56,940 bases of DNA from Streptococcus varani (GCF_001375655.1 NZ_CTEN01000007.1:1-56940), one strand, 5' to 3'; positions 11,160 to 21,063 are shown, counted from the first letter of the stretch. The notes: a model not told the origin generated them from the letters alone. Translations and numbers: made by a program.

Positions 11160-11961
11160 AAAAAAAATCGCATTGCTCAGTAGTCGCAATCCAAAGAGTG
11201 AAGCAGTGTCAAAAGAATTGTGGAGCAAGCTGAAAGAGGCCAATTTTATCCTAACTCCTAAAAATCCCGACGTTGTGATTTCCATAGGAGGGGATGGGAT
11301 GTTGCTGTCAGCCTTTCATAAGTATGAGTCCATATTGGATCATGTCCGCTTTGTCGGTATTCATACAGGACATTTAGGTTTTTACACCGATTACCGTGAT
11401 TTTGAAGTGGACAAATTAATCGAAAATTTGAAGTTGGATAAGGGAGCCAAAGTCTCTTATCCCATCCTAAATATCAAGGTTAAGATGATGGACGGTAGAC
11501 AAGTGACTGCCCGTGCTCTCAATGAGGTTACTATCAAGCGCCTATCCAGAACTATGGTGGCAGATATTCACATTAATCATGTCCCTTTCGAACGCTTCCG
11601 TGGCGATGGGATTTCGGTTTCAACACCAACTGGCTCAACCGCTTATAATAAGTCCTTGGGGGGAGCAGTTTTGCATCCGACTATTGAAGCGTTACAAATT
11701 GCGGAAGTAGCTAGTCTTAATAACCGTGTTTACCGTACTTTAGGTTCTTCAATCGTTGTTCCCAAGAAGGACAAGATTGTGATTGAACCCAAACACGACG
11801 ACCGTTATTCTATCTCGGTAGATAATCGGACTTTTGTTTATGATAATATCGATCGTATAGAATACCAGCTTGATAGTAGCAAGATAAACTTCCTCGCTTC
11901 GCCAAGTCATACCAGTTTTTGGAATCGCGTCAAGGATGCCTTTATCGGAGAGGTGGAGTAA
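11143..11961 (+). CDS. nadK: NAD kinase
   Basis: Phosphorylates NAD to NADP. The 272-aa product has the diacylglycerol-kinase-like fold with [12 protein letters not shown], the NE motif in [10 protein letters not shown], and [15 protein letters not shown]. The start at ATG 11143 (MKITDRKK) gives the family's usual length. It sits inside the end of relQ and overlaps the next gene by one base (TAATG), so the four-gene run relQ-nadK-rlu-pta looks translationally coupled. Confidence 0.95.
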   Translation: MKITDRKKIALLSSRNPKSEAVSKELWSKLKEANFILTPKNPDVVISIGGDGMLLSAFHKYESILDHVRFVGIHTGHLGFYTDYRDFEVDKLIENLKLDKGAKVSYPILNIKVKMMDGRQVTARALNEVTIKRLSRTMVADIHINHVPFERFRGDGISVSTPTGSTAYNKSLGGAVLHPTIEALQIAEVASLNNRVYRTLGSSIVVPKKDKIVIEPKHDDRYSISVDNRTFVYDNIDRIEYQLDSSKINFLASPSHTSFWNRVKDAFIGEVE

Positions 11962-12863
11962 TGCGATTTGAGTTTATCGCAGATCAGCATGTTAAGGTCA
12001 AAACCTTTCTAAAAAAACATGAAATCTCAAAGACCCTCCTTGCGAAAATAAAATTTAAAGGTGGAGGTATCTTGGTCAATGGTGTTCCGCAGAATGCTAT
12101 TTATCTCTTGGATATTGGAGACCACCTTGTCATTGATATTCCCAGTGAAGTAGATGAAACAGGGAAATTGGCTGCTGTTGAACATCCCTTAGATATTGTT
12201 TTTGAAGATGAGCATTTCTTGGTGATTAACAAGCCGGTTGGCTTTGCCTCTATTCCAAGTGCTATCCATTCTTCAACAATAGCAAATTTTGTTAAAGGCT
12301 ATTACCTGAAGCAAGATTATGAAAATAAGCAGGTTCACATTGTTACTCGTCTGGATCGTGATACATCTGGTCTCATGCTTTTTGCTAAACACGGTTACGC
12401 ACATGCTCGATTGGATAAGCAACTCCAAGCCAAGACCATTCAGAAGCGGTACTATGCTTTGGTTCATGGTTCAGGGCACCTTGCTCCATCGGGTGATATT
12501 ATTGCTCCAATTGGTCGTCCTGAGGATTCGATTATTACGCGGATTGTGACTAAGAAAGGCAAGTACGCCCACACCTCTTATGAACTTATTCAGTCTTGGG
12601 GGAATATTCATTTGGTGGATATCCAGCTTCATACAGGCCGAACCCATCAGATTCGAGTACATTTTTCTCATATCGGCTTTCCTCTTTTGGGAGACGATTT
12701 GTATGGGGGCAGTTTAGATTATGGAATAGAGCGACAAGCTCTCCACTGCCAAAATTTATCATTTGTCAATCCCTTTTTGGGGGAGCGACTCAACTTAACT
12801 AGTCCATTACCAGCTGATTTTCAAGCTGTAATAAAAAATTTAATAAAAAAAGGAGATTTATAA
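11961..12863 (+). CDS. RluA/RluD-family RNA pseudouridine synthase
   Basis: Isomerises uridine to pseudouridine in rRNA or tRNA. The 300-aa protein has an N-terminal S4-like region (VKTFLKKHEISKTLLAKIK) and the catalytic motif VTRLDRDTSGLMLFAK. HTGRTHQIRVHF follows near the C-terminus. It starts at ATG 11961, sharing a base with the nadK stop codon, behind GGTGGAG. The exact target uridines cannot be read from sequence; pneumococcal annotation calls it rluD-like. Confidence 0.92.
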   Translation: MRFEFIADQHVKVKTFLKKHEISKTLLAKIKFKGGGILVNGVPQNAIYLLDIGDHLVIDIPSEVDETGKLAAVEHPLDIVFEDEHFLVINKPVGFASIPSAIHSSTIANFVKGYYLKQDYENKQVHIVTRLDRDTSGLMLFAKHGYAHARLDKQLQAKTIQKRYYALVHGSGHLAPSGDIIAPIGRPEDSIITRIVTKKGKYAHTSYELIQSWGNIHLVDIQLHTGRTHQIRVHFSHIGFPLLGDDLYGGSLDYGIERQALHCQNLSFVNPFLGERLNLTSPLPADFQAVIKNLIKKGDL

Positions 12864-13849
12864 TGGAAATTCGTAGCTTATTCGGTGAAATGAAACAAAA
12901 AATTGTAGGAAAAAAACTCCGTATTGTCTTCCCAGAAGGAACAGACGAGCGTGTTGTACGTGCTGCGGCTCGTTTAAAATTTGAAGGTTTGGCTGAGCCA
13001 ATTATTTTGGGAGAACCAGGTAAGGTTTATAACCTTTTGACAGAATTTGGTTTTTCAGACCCAGGAATTACGGTAATCGACCCAAATAACTATGCGAACT
13101 TCGACAATATGAAACAGGAGTTTGTCGCTCTTCGTAAAGGTAAGGTTGATGAGGCTCAAGCTGATGAAATCTTGCGTAACGTCAACTATTTTGGGGTTAT
13201 GTTGGTTCAACTTGGTTTGGCAGAAGGTATGGTTTCTGGAGCAATCCACTCAACCGCTGATACTGTTCGTCCAGCTCTTCAAATCATTAAAACAAAACCA
13301 GGTGTGAAACGGACTTCGGGTGTTTTCTTGATGGTAAAAGATGATCATAAATATATCTTTGGGGACTGTGCCATCAACATCGATCCTGATGCAGAAGCGT
13401 TGGCAGAAATTGCAATTCAGTCTGCAGCAACTGCTCAAACCTTTGGTATTGATCCAAAAATTGCAATGATTTCTTACTCAACGAAAGGTTCAGGTGCAGG
13501 TCCACATGTTGATAAAGTAGTAGAAGCTACACGCCTTGCTCAAGAAGCACGCCCAGATCTTTTGATTGACGGTGAGTTGCAGATGGATGCGGCTATCGAG
13601 CCAAATACTGCTCGTCTGAAGGCACCAGATAGTAAGGTAGCTGGACAAGCTAATGTCTTAGTATTCCCAGCTATTGAAGCAGGGAACATTGCTTACAAGA
13701 TTGCAGAGCGCTTGGGTGGTTACGAAGCTGTTGGTCCAGTCCTTCAAGGTTTAAACAAACCGGTTAACGACCTTTCTCGTGGTTGCAGTTCTGAAGATGT
13801 TTACAAACTAGGAATCATTACTGCAGCTCAGGCAGTGGATGCTTTGTAA
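12863..13849 (+). CDS. pta: Phosphate acetyltransferase
   Basis: Interconverts acetyl-CoA and acetyl phosphate, linking pyruvate metabolism to ATP via acetate kinase. The 328-aa protein shows IVFPEGTDERVVRAAARL at the N-terminus, then GAIHSTADTVRPALQ and SYSTKGSGAGPHVDK. It starts on the last base of the preceding stop codon (TAATG), with AAAGGAG upstream, and is the last gene of the relQ cluster. The ABC exporter follows after 2 bp. Confidence 0.96.
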   Translation: MEIRSLFGEMKQKIVGKKLRIVFPEGTDERVVRAAARLKFEGLAEPIILGEPGKVYNLLTEFGFSDPGITVIDPNNYANFDNMKQEFVALRKGKVDEAQADEILRNVNYFGVMLVQLGLAEGMVSGAIHSTADTVRPALQIIKTKPGVKRTSGVFLMVKDDHKYIFGDCAINIDPDAEALAEIAIQSAATAQTFGIDPKIAMISYSTKGSGAGPHVDKVVEATRLAQEARPDLLIDGELQMDAAIEPNTARLKAPDSKVAGQANVLVFPAIEAGNIAYKIAERLGGYEAVGPVLQGLNKPVNDLSRGCSSEDVYKLGIITAAQAVDAL

Positions 13850-13851
13850 AG

Positions 13852-15579
13852 ATGACTTCGCTTTTTCCTTATTTTCGGGACTATTTCAAAGAATCTATTC
13901 TAGGGCCGTTTTTTAAACTATTAGAAGCGATTTTTGAACTAATTGTCCCCTTAGTCATCGCTTTTATCGTTGACTCAATCATTCCTCATGGCAATCAAGG
14001 AGACTTGGTTGCTATGGTTTTATTATTGGTTGGACTTGCTTTGATTGGTTGTCTAGTATCCCTCACTGCTCAATACTATTCGGCAAAGGCAGCAGTAGGT
14101 TTTACTCGCGATTTGACACAAGATTTGTATCAAAAAGTGCTCTCTTTACCGAAATCAAAGAGGGATAGATTGTCAACTTCCAGTTTACTGACTCGATTGT
14201 CTAGTGACTGTTTGCAGATTCAAAACGGTATTAATATTTTTCTCAGACTTTTTTTAAGAGCGCCTATTGTAGTATTTGGCGCACTTATCATGTCTTTCTC
14301 TATCAGTCCCAGACTTTCTCTTATTTTTTTAATGATGATAATCATTCTATTGATTATTGTATCGATTATTGCCCTTGTCTCAGCAAGATTATATGATTCC
14401 ATGAGGAAGATACTGGATCAATTGGTTTCTATTTTTCGAGAAAATGTTTTAGGTGTCCGTGTCATTCGCGCTTTCGGACAAAAAGAACGTGAAATCCAAA
14501 ATTTTAAAATTAAAAATGAAAGCTACCTGAAACAACAAATTAAGGCGGGTTTGTGGTCTGTTTCGCTAACTCCTTTGACCTATTTGGTTGTTAATCTGAG
14601 TTTAATCTTCTTGATTTATAAGGGAAAGATAGCGATTGGCTCAAGTTTATTGGAACAAGGTCAGCTTATTGCTCTTATCAATTATCTTCTCCAGATTTTA
14701 GCTGAATTGGTTAAGATGGTCATGGTTTCTATGTCTATGAATCAGACCTTTATCTCGTCTAAGCGTGTTCAAGAAATTTTCAATCAGGAATCGGAGGACC
14801 TTGATGCAGAATTACCAAGTAAAACTGCAAACCATAAGTCTGATATCATTCAAGTTGCACATTTAGATTTTACTTATCCGAATGCAGCGGAAAATGCCCT
14901 GTCAGGATTGAATTTTTCTATTCAAAAAGGAGATTTTTTTGGAATTATTGGTGGTACTGGAGCTGGAAAAACAACTTTGGTTGATCTCTTTTTAAAATTT
15001 TATCCTTTAGAATCAGGAGAACTGACTGTTTTTATAGATGGTAAATCTCCAAGAAATCTCAAAGAATGGCGAAATCAATTCTGTCTTGTATCTCAAAACG
15101 CTCAGCTTTTTAAAGGGAATGTTCGTTCTAACCTTTGTCTTGGTCTAGAAGAGATTTCTGACGAGGAGATCTGGCAGGCCTTAGAAATCGCCCAGGCCAA
15201 GGATTTTCTTGAGGCTAAGGATGGTTTGGAGAGTTCGGTCGAAGCTATGGGACGTAACTTTTCGGGTGGACAGCGCCAACGTTTAACTATTGCTAGAGCC
15301 CTCTTACAACCTGGACCAATTTTAATTTTGGATGATGCAACATCTGCTTTGGACTATTTGACAGAAAGAAGACTTTTAGATGCCATTCAGACTCAATTGA
15401 CAGACAAAACCTTGATTATGATTTCTCAGCGCACTAATAGTCTTAAATTTGCTGACCAGATTTTAGTCCTAGATAAAGGTCATCAGTTTGGTCTAGGGAG
15501 TCATGATTACTTACTAGAGACCTGTTCTGTCTACCAAGAAATTGCAGAATCTCAAGCTAGTCAGGAGGTGTCATCATGA
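13852..15579 (+). CDS. ABC exporter half-transporter with a degenerate catalytic site
   Basis: A 575-aa fusion of six transmembrane helices (about residues 15-300) and a nucleotide-binding domain with Walker A GGTGAGKTT and signature FSGGQRQRLTIARAL. Walker B reads LILDDATSALD, so Asp replaces the catalytic Glu. That is typical of one partner of heterodimeric exporters such as LmrCD or BmrCD. It overlaps the next half-transporter by 4 bp. The substrate is unknown; drugs, lipids or peptides are possible. Confidence 0.9.
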   Translation: MTSLFPYFRDYFKESILGPFFKLLEAIFELIVPLVIAFIVDSIIPHGNQGDLVAMVLLLVGLALIGCLVSLTAQYYSAKAAVGFTRDLTQDLYQKVLSLPKSKRDRLSTSSLLTRLSSDCLQIQNGINIFLRLFLRAPIVVFGALIMSFSISPRLSLIFLMMIIILLIIVSIIALVSARLYDSMRKILDQLVSIFRENVLGVRVIRAFGQKEREIQNFKIKNESYLKQQIKAGLWSVSLTPLTYLVVNLSLIFLIYKGKIAIGSSLLEQGQLIALINYLLQILAELVKMVMVSMSMNQTFISSKRVQEIFNQESEDLDAELPSKTANHKSDIIQVAHLDFTYPNAAENALSGLNFSIQKGDFFGIIGGTGAGKTTLVDLFLKFYPLESGELTVFIDGKSPRNLKEWRNQFCLVSQNAQLFKGNVRSNLCLGLEEISDEEIWQALEIAQAKDFLEAKDGLESSVEAMGRNFSGGQRQRLTIARALLQPGPILILDDATSALDYLTERRLLDAIQTQLTDKTLIMISQRTNSLKFADQILVLDKGHQFGLGSHDYLLETCSVYQEIAESQASQEVSS

Positions 15580-17318
15580 AGTCAAAAGAAAAAAGAAGTG
15601 GCACCTTCAAAAAATTATTTTTATTATCTATCCAGCAACCCTGGTTTATTACTGTTTTTATCATTATAATTTTTCTGCAAGTATTTTTAACAGTCTATCT
15701 TCCAATTTTGATCGGTAGAGCCGTTGATTTTGGGCTGGAAGGGGGAAGGACTTCTAATCTCTTGTTGATACTCCTACAGATGGCCATTATCGTCTTTGCC
15801 AATACCCTCTTGCAGTGGTTATCGCCTATTCTAGCTAATCGAATGGTCTATAAAATGGTATCTGAATTACGCCAAGGAATTTTTGAGAAGATTCATCATT
15901 TACCCTTGGGGTATTTAGATAGGCAATCTTTGGGTGACTTAGTTGCCAGAATATCCAGTGATTCGGAGCAATTAATCAATGGTTTGTTGATGGTTTTCAA
16001 TCAATTCTTCTTGGGGGTTCTAACCATCTTCTTCATGATGTTTACTATGGCAAACTTGGATATGATCATGATGTTGCTTGTAGTCTCCTTGACTCCTCTT
16101 TCTCTATTTTTGGCTCGTTTTATTGCCAAGAAGTCTTACCATTATTATCGTGAACAGACCCAAGCTAGAGGAGAGCAAGTTTCCTTATTGGAAGAAAGTA
16201 TCAGCCAGCTGGGCTTGGTTCAGGCTTTCAATGCACAAGATCAATTTGCAAATCATTTCAAGACAGTTAACGGTGACTATGCCAGGTATTCGCAAGCAGC
16301 TATTTTTGCTTCATCGACTGTTAATCCAACAACACGCTTCATAAATGCCTTGATTTATGCGCTTTTGGCTGGCTTAGGAGCACTTCGCATTATGCAAGGA
16401 ACTTTTACGGTTGGAAGTCTAACGACTTTTCTCAACTATGCTAGTCAATATTCAAAACCCTTTAATGATATCTCCTCGGTAATGTCTGAGTTGCAGAGTG
16501 CCATCGCCTGTGCAGATAGACTTTTCGCTATTTCGGATCAGGATAGTATTTACGAAGAAAGTTTGGAAGCATTTAGGGCAGAAGAAGTTCTTGGAAAAAT
16601 TGATTTTAAGAATGTTTCTTTTTCCTATCAAGCTGATAAACCTCTGATTCAAGATCTCAATTTATCTGTTCCAGCTGGTTCGAAAGTAGCCATCGTTGGT
16701 CCAACAGGTGCGGGAAAATCAACGCTGATTAATTTGATTATGCGATTTTATCCTGTCAATAAAGGAGAAATTTTACTGGATGATCAGCCTATTACAGCTT
16801 ACAGTCGAGATTCGCTGAGAAAACTCATTGGCATGGTTTTGCAGGAAACTTGGCTCAAATCAGCCACTATCCATGACAATATTGCCTATGGCTATCCTAA
16901 TGCCACAAGAGAATTGGTCATAGAAGCAGCTAAAGCAGCCAATGCTGATTTCTTTATTCGACAGTTACCACATGGATATGATACCTATTTGGCAGATGCT
17001 GGTGACTCATTATCACAAGGCCAGCGGCAATTGTTAGCCATTGCGCGTATCTTTGTCAAAATCCCCTCTATCCTGATTTTAGATGAGGCGACATCTTCTA
17101 TCGATACGCGAACCGAATTGCTGATTCAAGAAGCATTTGAAAAACTGATGAGAGGTCGTACCAGTTTTGTTATTGCCCACCGTTTGTCAACCATCCAATC
17201 AGCTGATATTATTTTGGTCATGGTGGATGGGAAAATCGTTGAGCAAGGAAACCATGCTCAACTCATGCAGGCTAAAGGCTTTTATTATCAAATGCAGCAG
17301 AGCCAATTTGCTTCATAA
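15576..17318 (+). CDS. ABC exporter half-transporter, catalytic partner
   Basis: A 580-aa permease-ATPase with six transmembrane helices and an NBD carrying Walker A GPTGAGKST. Walker B is ILDEATSSID, with the catalytic Glu intact. The signature is LSQGQRQLLAIAR, with Gln in place of the second Ser/Gly. With the upstream gene it would form a heterodimer with one consensus and one degenerate ATP site. Starts by ATGA overlap behind AGGAGG. A terminator follows. Confidence 0.9.
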   Translation: MKSKEKRSGTFKKLFLLSIQQPWFITVFIIIIFLQVFLTVYLPILIGRAVDFGLEGGRTSNLLLILLQMAIIVFANTLLQWLSPILANRMVYKMVSELRQGIFEKIHHLPLGYLDRQSLGDLVARISSDSEQLINGLLMVFNQFFLGVLTIFFMMFTMANLDMIMMLLVVSLTPLSLFLARFIAKKSYHYYREQTQARGEQVSLLEESISQLGLVQAFNAQDQFANHFKTVNGDYARYSQAAIFASSTVNPTTRFINALIYALLAGLGALRIMQGTFTVGSLTTFLNYASQYSKPFNDISSVMSELQSAIACADRLFAISDQDSIYEESLEAFRAEEVLGKIDFKNVSFSYQADKPLIQDLNLSVPAGSKVAIVGPTGAGKSTLINLIMRFYPVNKGEILLDDQPITAYSRDSLRKLIGMVLQETWLKSATIHDNIAYGYPNATRELVIEAAKAANADFFIRQLPHGYDTYLADAGDSLSQGQRQLLAIARIFVKIPSILILDEATSSIDTRTELLIQEAFEKLMRGRTSFVIAHRLSTIQSADIILVMVDGKIVEQGNHAQLMQAKGFYYQMQQSQFAS

Positions 17319-17340
17319 GTTTGCTATTGAATCGTGATGA

Positions 17341-17372
17341 GAATTGGCTGGAAAACCAGCCATTCTTTTTAT
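17341..17372 (+). terminator. Terminator after the ABC exporter
   Basis: GGCTGG and CCAGCC pair around an AAAA loop, with GAAT/ATTC extending the stem, and a T run follows. It separates the exporter from mutY, whose -10 (TATACT) lies directly downstream. Confidence 0.8.
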
Positions 17373-17391
17373 TTTTTGTTATACTAGAAGC

Positions 17392-18546
17392 ATGTTAAAT
17401 TTAAAAGAATATGGTATTGAGATGTGGCCGAAAGAAAAAATTGTGGCCTTTAGAAAAGCTCTTCTAGATTGGTATGATACTAACAAACGTGACCTTCCTT
17501 GGAGAAGAACGAGTGATCCATATGCTATCTGGGTTTCAGAAATCATGCTGCAGCAAACTCGTGTTGATACAGTGATTCCATATTATGAAAGTTTTCTCTA
17601 CCGTTTGCCAACTATTCAAGATTTGGCTCAAGCACCAGAGGACGTCATCCTAAAAGTCTGGGAGGGACTGGGATATTATTCCCGCGTCCGTAATATGCAG
17701 AAAGCCGCTCAACAGATGGTCAGTGAGTTCAATGGTCAGTTTCCTCGTACACATGAAGAAATTCTAAGTTTGAAAGGGATTGGTCCTTATACTGCTGGTG
17801 CCATTTCTAGTATCGCTTTTCACCTAGCACAACCAGCGGTGGATGGCAATGTCATGCGGGTTCTTAGTCGTCTCTTTGAAGTGGATTATGATATCGGACT
17901 GCCAACTAATCGTAAGATCTTTCAGGCCATGATGGAGGTTTTGATTGACCCTGAAAGACCAGGAGATTTTAACCAAGCCCTTATGGACCTAGGTTCAGAT
18001 ATCGAATCACCTCTTAATCCTAGACCTGAAGATAGTCCTGTTAAAGAATTTAGCGCAGCTTTTCGCAATGGCACCATGGATAAGTATCCCATCAAGGCAG
18101 CAAAGAAAAAGCCTTTACCTGTTTTCTATCAAGGATTTGTCATCCATAATGAAAAAAATCAATTTTTAATTGAAAAAAATCAAAAGGCGGGGCTCTTATC
18201 CGGTTTTTGGTCTTTTCCCTTAATAGAAAGGAGTGAACCTGCTAAATCTGAACTCAACCTCTTTGAAGTGGCCGAAGAGTTACCTATCGAAAGTAAAAAA
18301 GAACTTTTTCAAAAGGAATATGGTATTGAAGTCTTATGGAAGGAATCCTCTTTCCCAATGGTTCAACATATTTTTAGCCATCGTAAATGGCAGATTGAAT
18401 TACTTGAAGGAGTTGTAAAAGAAGCTGATTTCAGTCCCTGTGCTGACAAAGAAATCCTTTGGGTTTGTCCAGAAGATTTTCATCTCTATCCCTTTGCCAA
18501 ACCGCAACAGAAGATGTGGGAGGCTTTTCAAACCATATTAAATTAA
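17392..18546 (+). CDS. mutY: A/G-specific adenine glycosylase, Fe-S-less type
   Basis: Removes adenine mispaired with 8-oxoguanine. The 384-aa product has the HhH glycosylase core (PWRRTSDPYAIWVSEIMLQQ; LKGIGPYTAGAI; AVDGNVMRVLSR with the catalytic Asp) and a C-terminal Nudix-like recognition domain. Where classical MutY has four cluster cysteines, this one reads MDLGSDIESPLNPRPEDSPV with none, a feature of streptococcal and some other lactic-acid-bacterial enzymes. The start MLNLKEYGIEMWP agrees with pneumococcal MutY. Confidence 0.93.
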   Translation: MLNLKEYGIEMWPKEKIVAFRKALLDWYDTNKRDLPWRRTSDPYAIWVSEIMLQQTRVDTVIPYYESFLYRLPTIQDLAQAPEDVILKVWEGLGYYSRVRNMQKAAQQMVSEFNGQFPRTHEEILSLKGIGPYTAGAISSIAFHLAQPAVDGNVMRVLSRLFEVDYDIGLPTNRKIFQAMMEVLIDPERPGDFNQALMDLGSDIESPLNPRPEDSPVKEFSAAFRNGTMDKYPIKAAKKKPLPVFYQGFVIHNEKNQFLIEKNQKAGLLSGFWSFPLIERSEPAKSELNLFEVAEELPIESKKELFQKEYGIEVLWKESSFPMVQHIFSHRKWQIELLEGVVKEADFSPCADKEILWVCPEDFHLYPFAKPQQKMWEAFQTILN

Positions 18547-18561
18547 AATAAGTTTAAAAAT

Positions 18562-18691
18562 GAGGCTGGGCAAGAAGGTTAAAAAATGGGAAATGGCTTA
18601 GAATAACGTCGTCAGAAACGTTAATTCTAAGCCATTTTTGGTTATTAAAATTTTAATAGAAAGTCTAAATTTTAAGTTTTTTCCCAGCCTC
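18562..18691. repeat. 130-bp MITE with GAGGCTGGG termini
   Basis: The left end GAGGCTGGGCAAGAAGGTT and the right end AAGTTTTTTCCCAGCCTC form imperfect inverted repeats sharing the first nine bases. Inside is a near-perfect hairpin, AAATGGCTTAGAAT (18591-18604) with ATTCTAAGCCATTT (18624-18637), extended by AACG/CGTT. There is no coding capacity. The termini match the start of the IS1182-like elements at 4653 and 56680, so it may be a non-autonomous derivative. The hairpin may also terminate mutY. Confidence 0.65.
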
Positions 18692-18712
18692 TTTTTAAAA
18701 CTGAAATTTTCG

Positions 18713-18840
18713 CATGTTGTCAAGTCAAGTGCAACAAGTTGATTGATAACTAGAGATCCAGAGGTTAAGCTATTTGGGCTATCCCAAATAGGAATTTTGA
18801 AGATTGGTATTGAAGAAGTCGTCTCGGGCGCTCATTGATG
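18713..18840 (-). mobile_element. 128-bp IS30 left-end fragment (extra tandem copy)
   Basis: This segment contains the IS30 left inverted repeat (GTTGTCAAGTCAAGTG at 18716-18731) and the last codons of the transposase, ending CATTGATG. The same 128 bp is repeated immediately afterwards at 18841 as the start of the next copy. The junction shares only about one base, so this is a local tandem duplication rather than a normal insertion. Confidence 0.85.
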
Positions 18841-19992
18841 CATGTTGTCAAGTCAAGTGCAACAAGTTGATTGATAACTAGAGATCCAGAGGTTAAGCTA
18901 TTTGGGCTATCCCAAATAGGAATTTTGAAGATTGGTATTGAAGAAGTCGTCTCGGGCGCTCATTGATGGCTGTGATATAGTTGTCAAGTTCTTCAGAGGT
19001 TAGTGAATTAAAAGAGTTTCCTTTAGGGATATATTCTCTGAGGAGACCATTGAAGTTCTCATTTGTACCTCTCTCATGTGAAGAATATGGATGTGCAAAG
19101 TAAACATCAACAGCTTCCAAGTCTGAGAGTAAACTAAATTCAGAACCATTATCAGCTGTAATGGATGCAATAGGATACTGACTTGTAAGTTGTTTGACAG
19201 CACAATTAATGGTATGGGACTGTTTGTCTTCTAGCTTAACTCCTAGTGCATAGCGTGTCTGGCGCTCTACCAAAGTCAAAACAACAGCTTCACCTTTGGT
19301 TTTCTTTCCAAGAACCAAGTCAATCTCCCAATGACCAAATTCAGAACGGTCATTGATACACTCAGGACGTTCTTCGATAGACTGACCTAAAGTTTTCTTA
19401 TTCGTCTTAATGACTGGCTTAGAACGTTTCCTGATACTGACCATCTTAGGTAAATCGATTGGTTTTATAACTAACAGCCCCTCTTTGATATAGCGATAAA
19501 TGGTTTTGGTAGAGGGAACAACCTCCTCAGGATGATTTGCTTTATAAGTCTGAACGAAACTATCTACGCTATGAAGACGAATTTTAGCTTTCAAGGCATA
19601 TCCTAATTGCTCAATGAATTTAGCGGAGCAGTCATTCAACTTGAGATAAGAGCACTTTTGACGATTGGATTCATAGACACGCTGTCCGCTATCAGCGAAA
19701 TAGACACTGGAAGAGGTTGGTTTCCCATTCTTATCCTGTACCTGATCCACCGAACCACGTTTGATTTCTCGACTGATTGTCGACCGGTGACGACCTAGAA
19801 GACGAGCGATTTCAGCCGGTTTCTTTCCCATTTTAAGATAAGCAGCCATTTCGCCACGTTCCGAGGCTGAGAGATGAGAATAGGTTGATTTTTTGGTAGA
19901 ATGAGTGTTGGACATGTTCATCTGCTTTCTATACTGAGTTGGGGAATTCTAGTATATCAGACGAACATGTCTTTTTTGTTGCACTTCATTTT
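18841..19992 (-). mobile_element. IS30-family element, nearly complete copy
   Basis: Runs from the left inverted repeat at 18844 to a truncated right repeat (TTGTTGCACTTCATTTT, ending at 19992). The last five bases, ACAAC, present in the next copy, are missing. The sequence passes directly into the interior of the next copy at ATTTTGAAG, with a period of 1066 bp. It encodes one intact transposase. Confidence 0.88.
18893..19921 (-). CDS. IS30-family transposase, full length
   Basis: The 342-aa transposase has an N-terminal helix-turn-helix (HLSASERGEMAAYLKMGKK; IARLLGRHRSTISREIKRG) and a C-terminal DDE integrase core. The acidic residues are seen in HWEIDLVLGKK, ITADNGSEF and ERGTNENFNGLLREY. 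Residues 67-75 read PTSSSVYFA where the sister copy has RTYFSAYFA, due to five clustered base changes. The C-terminus (KFLFGIAQIA) is complete, so this copy may be active. Confidence 0.93.
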   Translation of the reverse strand: MNMSNTHSTKKSTYSHLSASERGEMAAYLKMGKKPAEIARLLGRHRSTISREIKRGSVDQVQDKNGKPTSSSVYFADSGQRVYESNRQKCSYLKLNDCSAKFIEQLGYALKAKIRLHSVDSFVQTYKANHPEEVVPSTKTIYRYIKEGLLVIKPIDLPKMVSIRKRSKPVIKTNKKTLGQSIEERPECINDRSEFGHWEIDLVLGKKTKGEAVVLTLVERQTRYALGVKLEDKQSHTINCAVKQLTSQYPIASITADNGSEFSLLSDLEAVDVYFAHPYSSHERGTNENFNGLLREYIPKGNSFNSLTSEELDNYITAINERPRRLLQYQSSKFLFGIAQIA

Positions 19993-20987
19993 GAAGATTG
20001 GTATTGAAGAAGTCGTCTCGGGCGCTCATTGATGGCTGTGATATAGTTGTCAAGTTCTTCAGAGGTTAGTGAATTAAAAGAGTTTCCTTTAGGGATATAT
20101 TCTCTGAGGAGACCATTGAAGTTCTCATTTGTACCTCTCTCATGTGAAGAATATGGATGTGCAAAGTAAACATCAACAGCTTCCAAGTCTGAGAGTAAAC
20201 TAAATTCAGAACCATTATCAGCTGTAATGGATGCAATAGGATACTGACTTGTAAGTTGTTTGACAGCACAATTAATGGTATGGGACTGTTTGTCTTCTAG
20301 CTTAACTCCTAGTGCATAGCGTGTCTGGCGCTCTACCAAAGTCAAAACAACAGCTTCACCTTTGGTTTTCTTTCCAAGAACCAAGTCAATCTCCCAATGA
20401 CCAAATTCAGAACGGTCATTGATACACTCAGGACGTTCTTCGATAGACTGACCTAAAGTTTTCTTATTCGTCTTAATGACTGGCTTAGAACGTTTCCTGA
20501 TACTGACCATCTTAGGTAAATCGATTGGTTTTATAACTAACAGCCCCTCTTTGATATAGCGATAAATGGTTTTGGTAGAGGGAACAACCTCCTCAGGATG
20601 ATTTGCTTTATAAGTCTGAACGAAACTATCTACGCTATGAAGACGAATTTTAGCTTTCAAGGCATATCCTAATTGCTCAATGAATTTAGCGGAGCAGTCA
20701 TTCAACTTGAGATAAGAGCACTTTTGACGATTGGATTCATAGACACGCTGTCCGCTATCAGCGAAATAGGCACTGAAATAGGTACGTTTCCCATTCTTAT
20801 CCTGTACCTGATCCACCGAACCACGTTTGATTTCTCGACTGATTGTCGACCGGTGACGACCTAGAAGACGAGCGATTTCAGCCGGTTTCTTTCCCATTTT
20901 AAGATAAGCAGCCATTTCGCCACGTTCCGAGGCTGAGAGATGAGAATAGGTTGATTTTTTGGTAGAATGAGTGTTGGACATGTTCAT
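19986..20987 (-). pseudogene. IS30-family transposase truncated at the C-terminus
   Basis: Identical to the upstream copy apart from the cluster near residue 70 and the end: the tandem junction creates a stop right after LLQYQSSK, removing the last nine residues. All three DDE residues remain, so activity cannot be excluded. The cluster here reads RTYFSAYFADSG, which looks like the family-typical version. Confidence 0.85.
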
Positions 20988-21063
20988 CTGCTTTCTATAC
21001 TGAGTTGGGGAATTCTAGTATATCAGACGAACATGTCTTTTTTGTTGCACTTCATTTTACAAC
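19988..21063 (-). mobile_element. IS30-family element lacking its left end
   Basis: Begins inside the transposase 3' end at ATTTTGAAG and runs to a full right inverted repeat (TTGTTGCACTTCATTTTACA..., ending at 21063). It is head-to-tail with the preceding copy. The array 18713-21063 is flanked by a 13-bp direct repeat, AAACTGAAATTTT, at 18698-18710 and 21069-21081. Confidence 0.88.
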
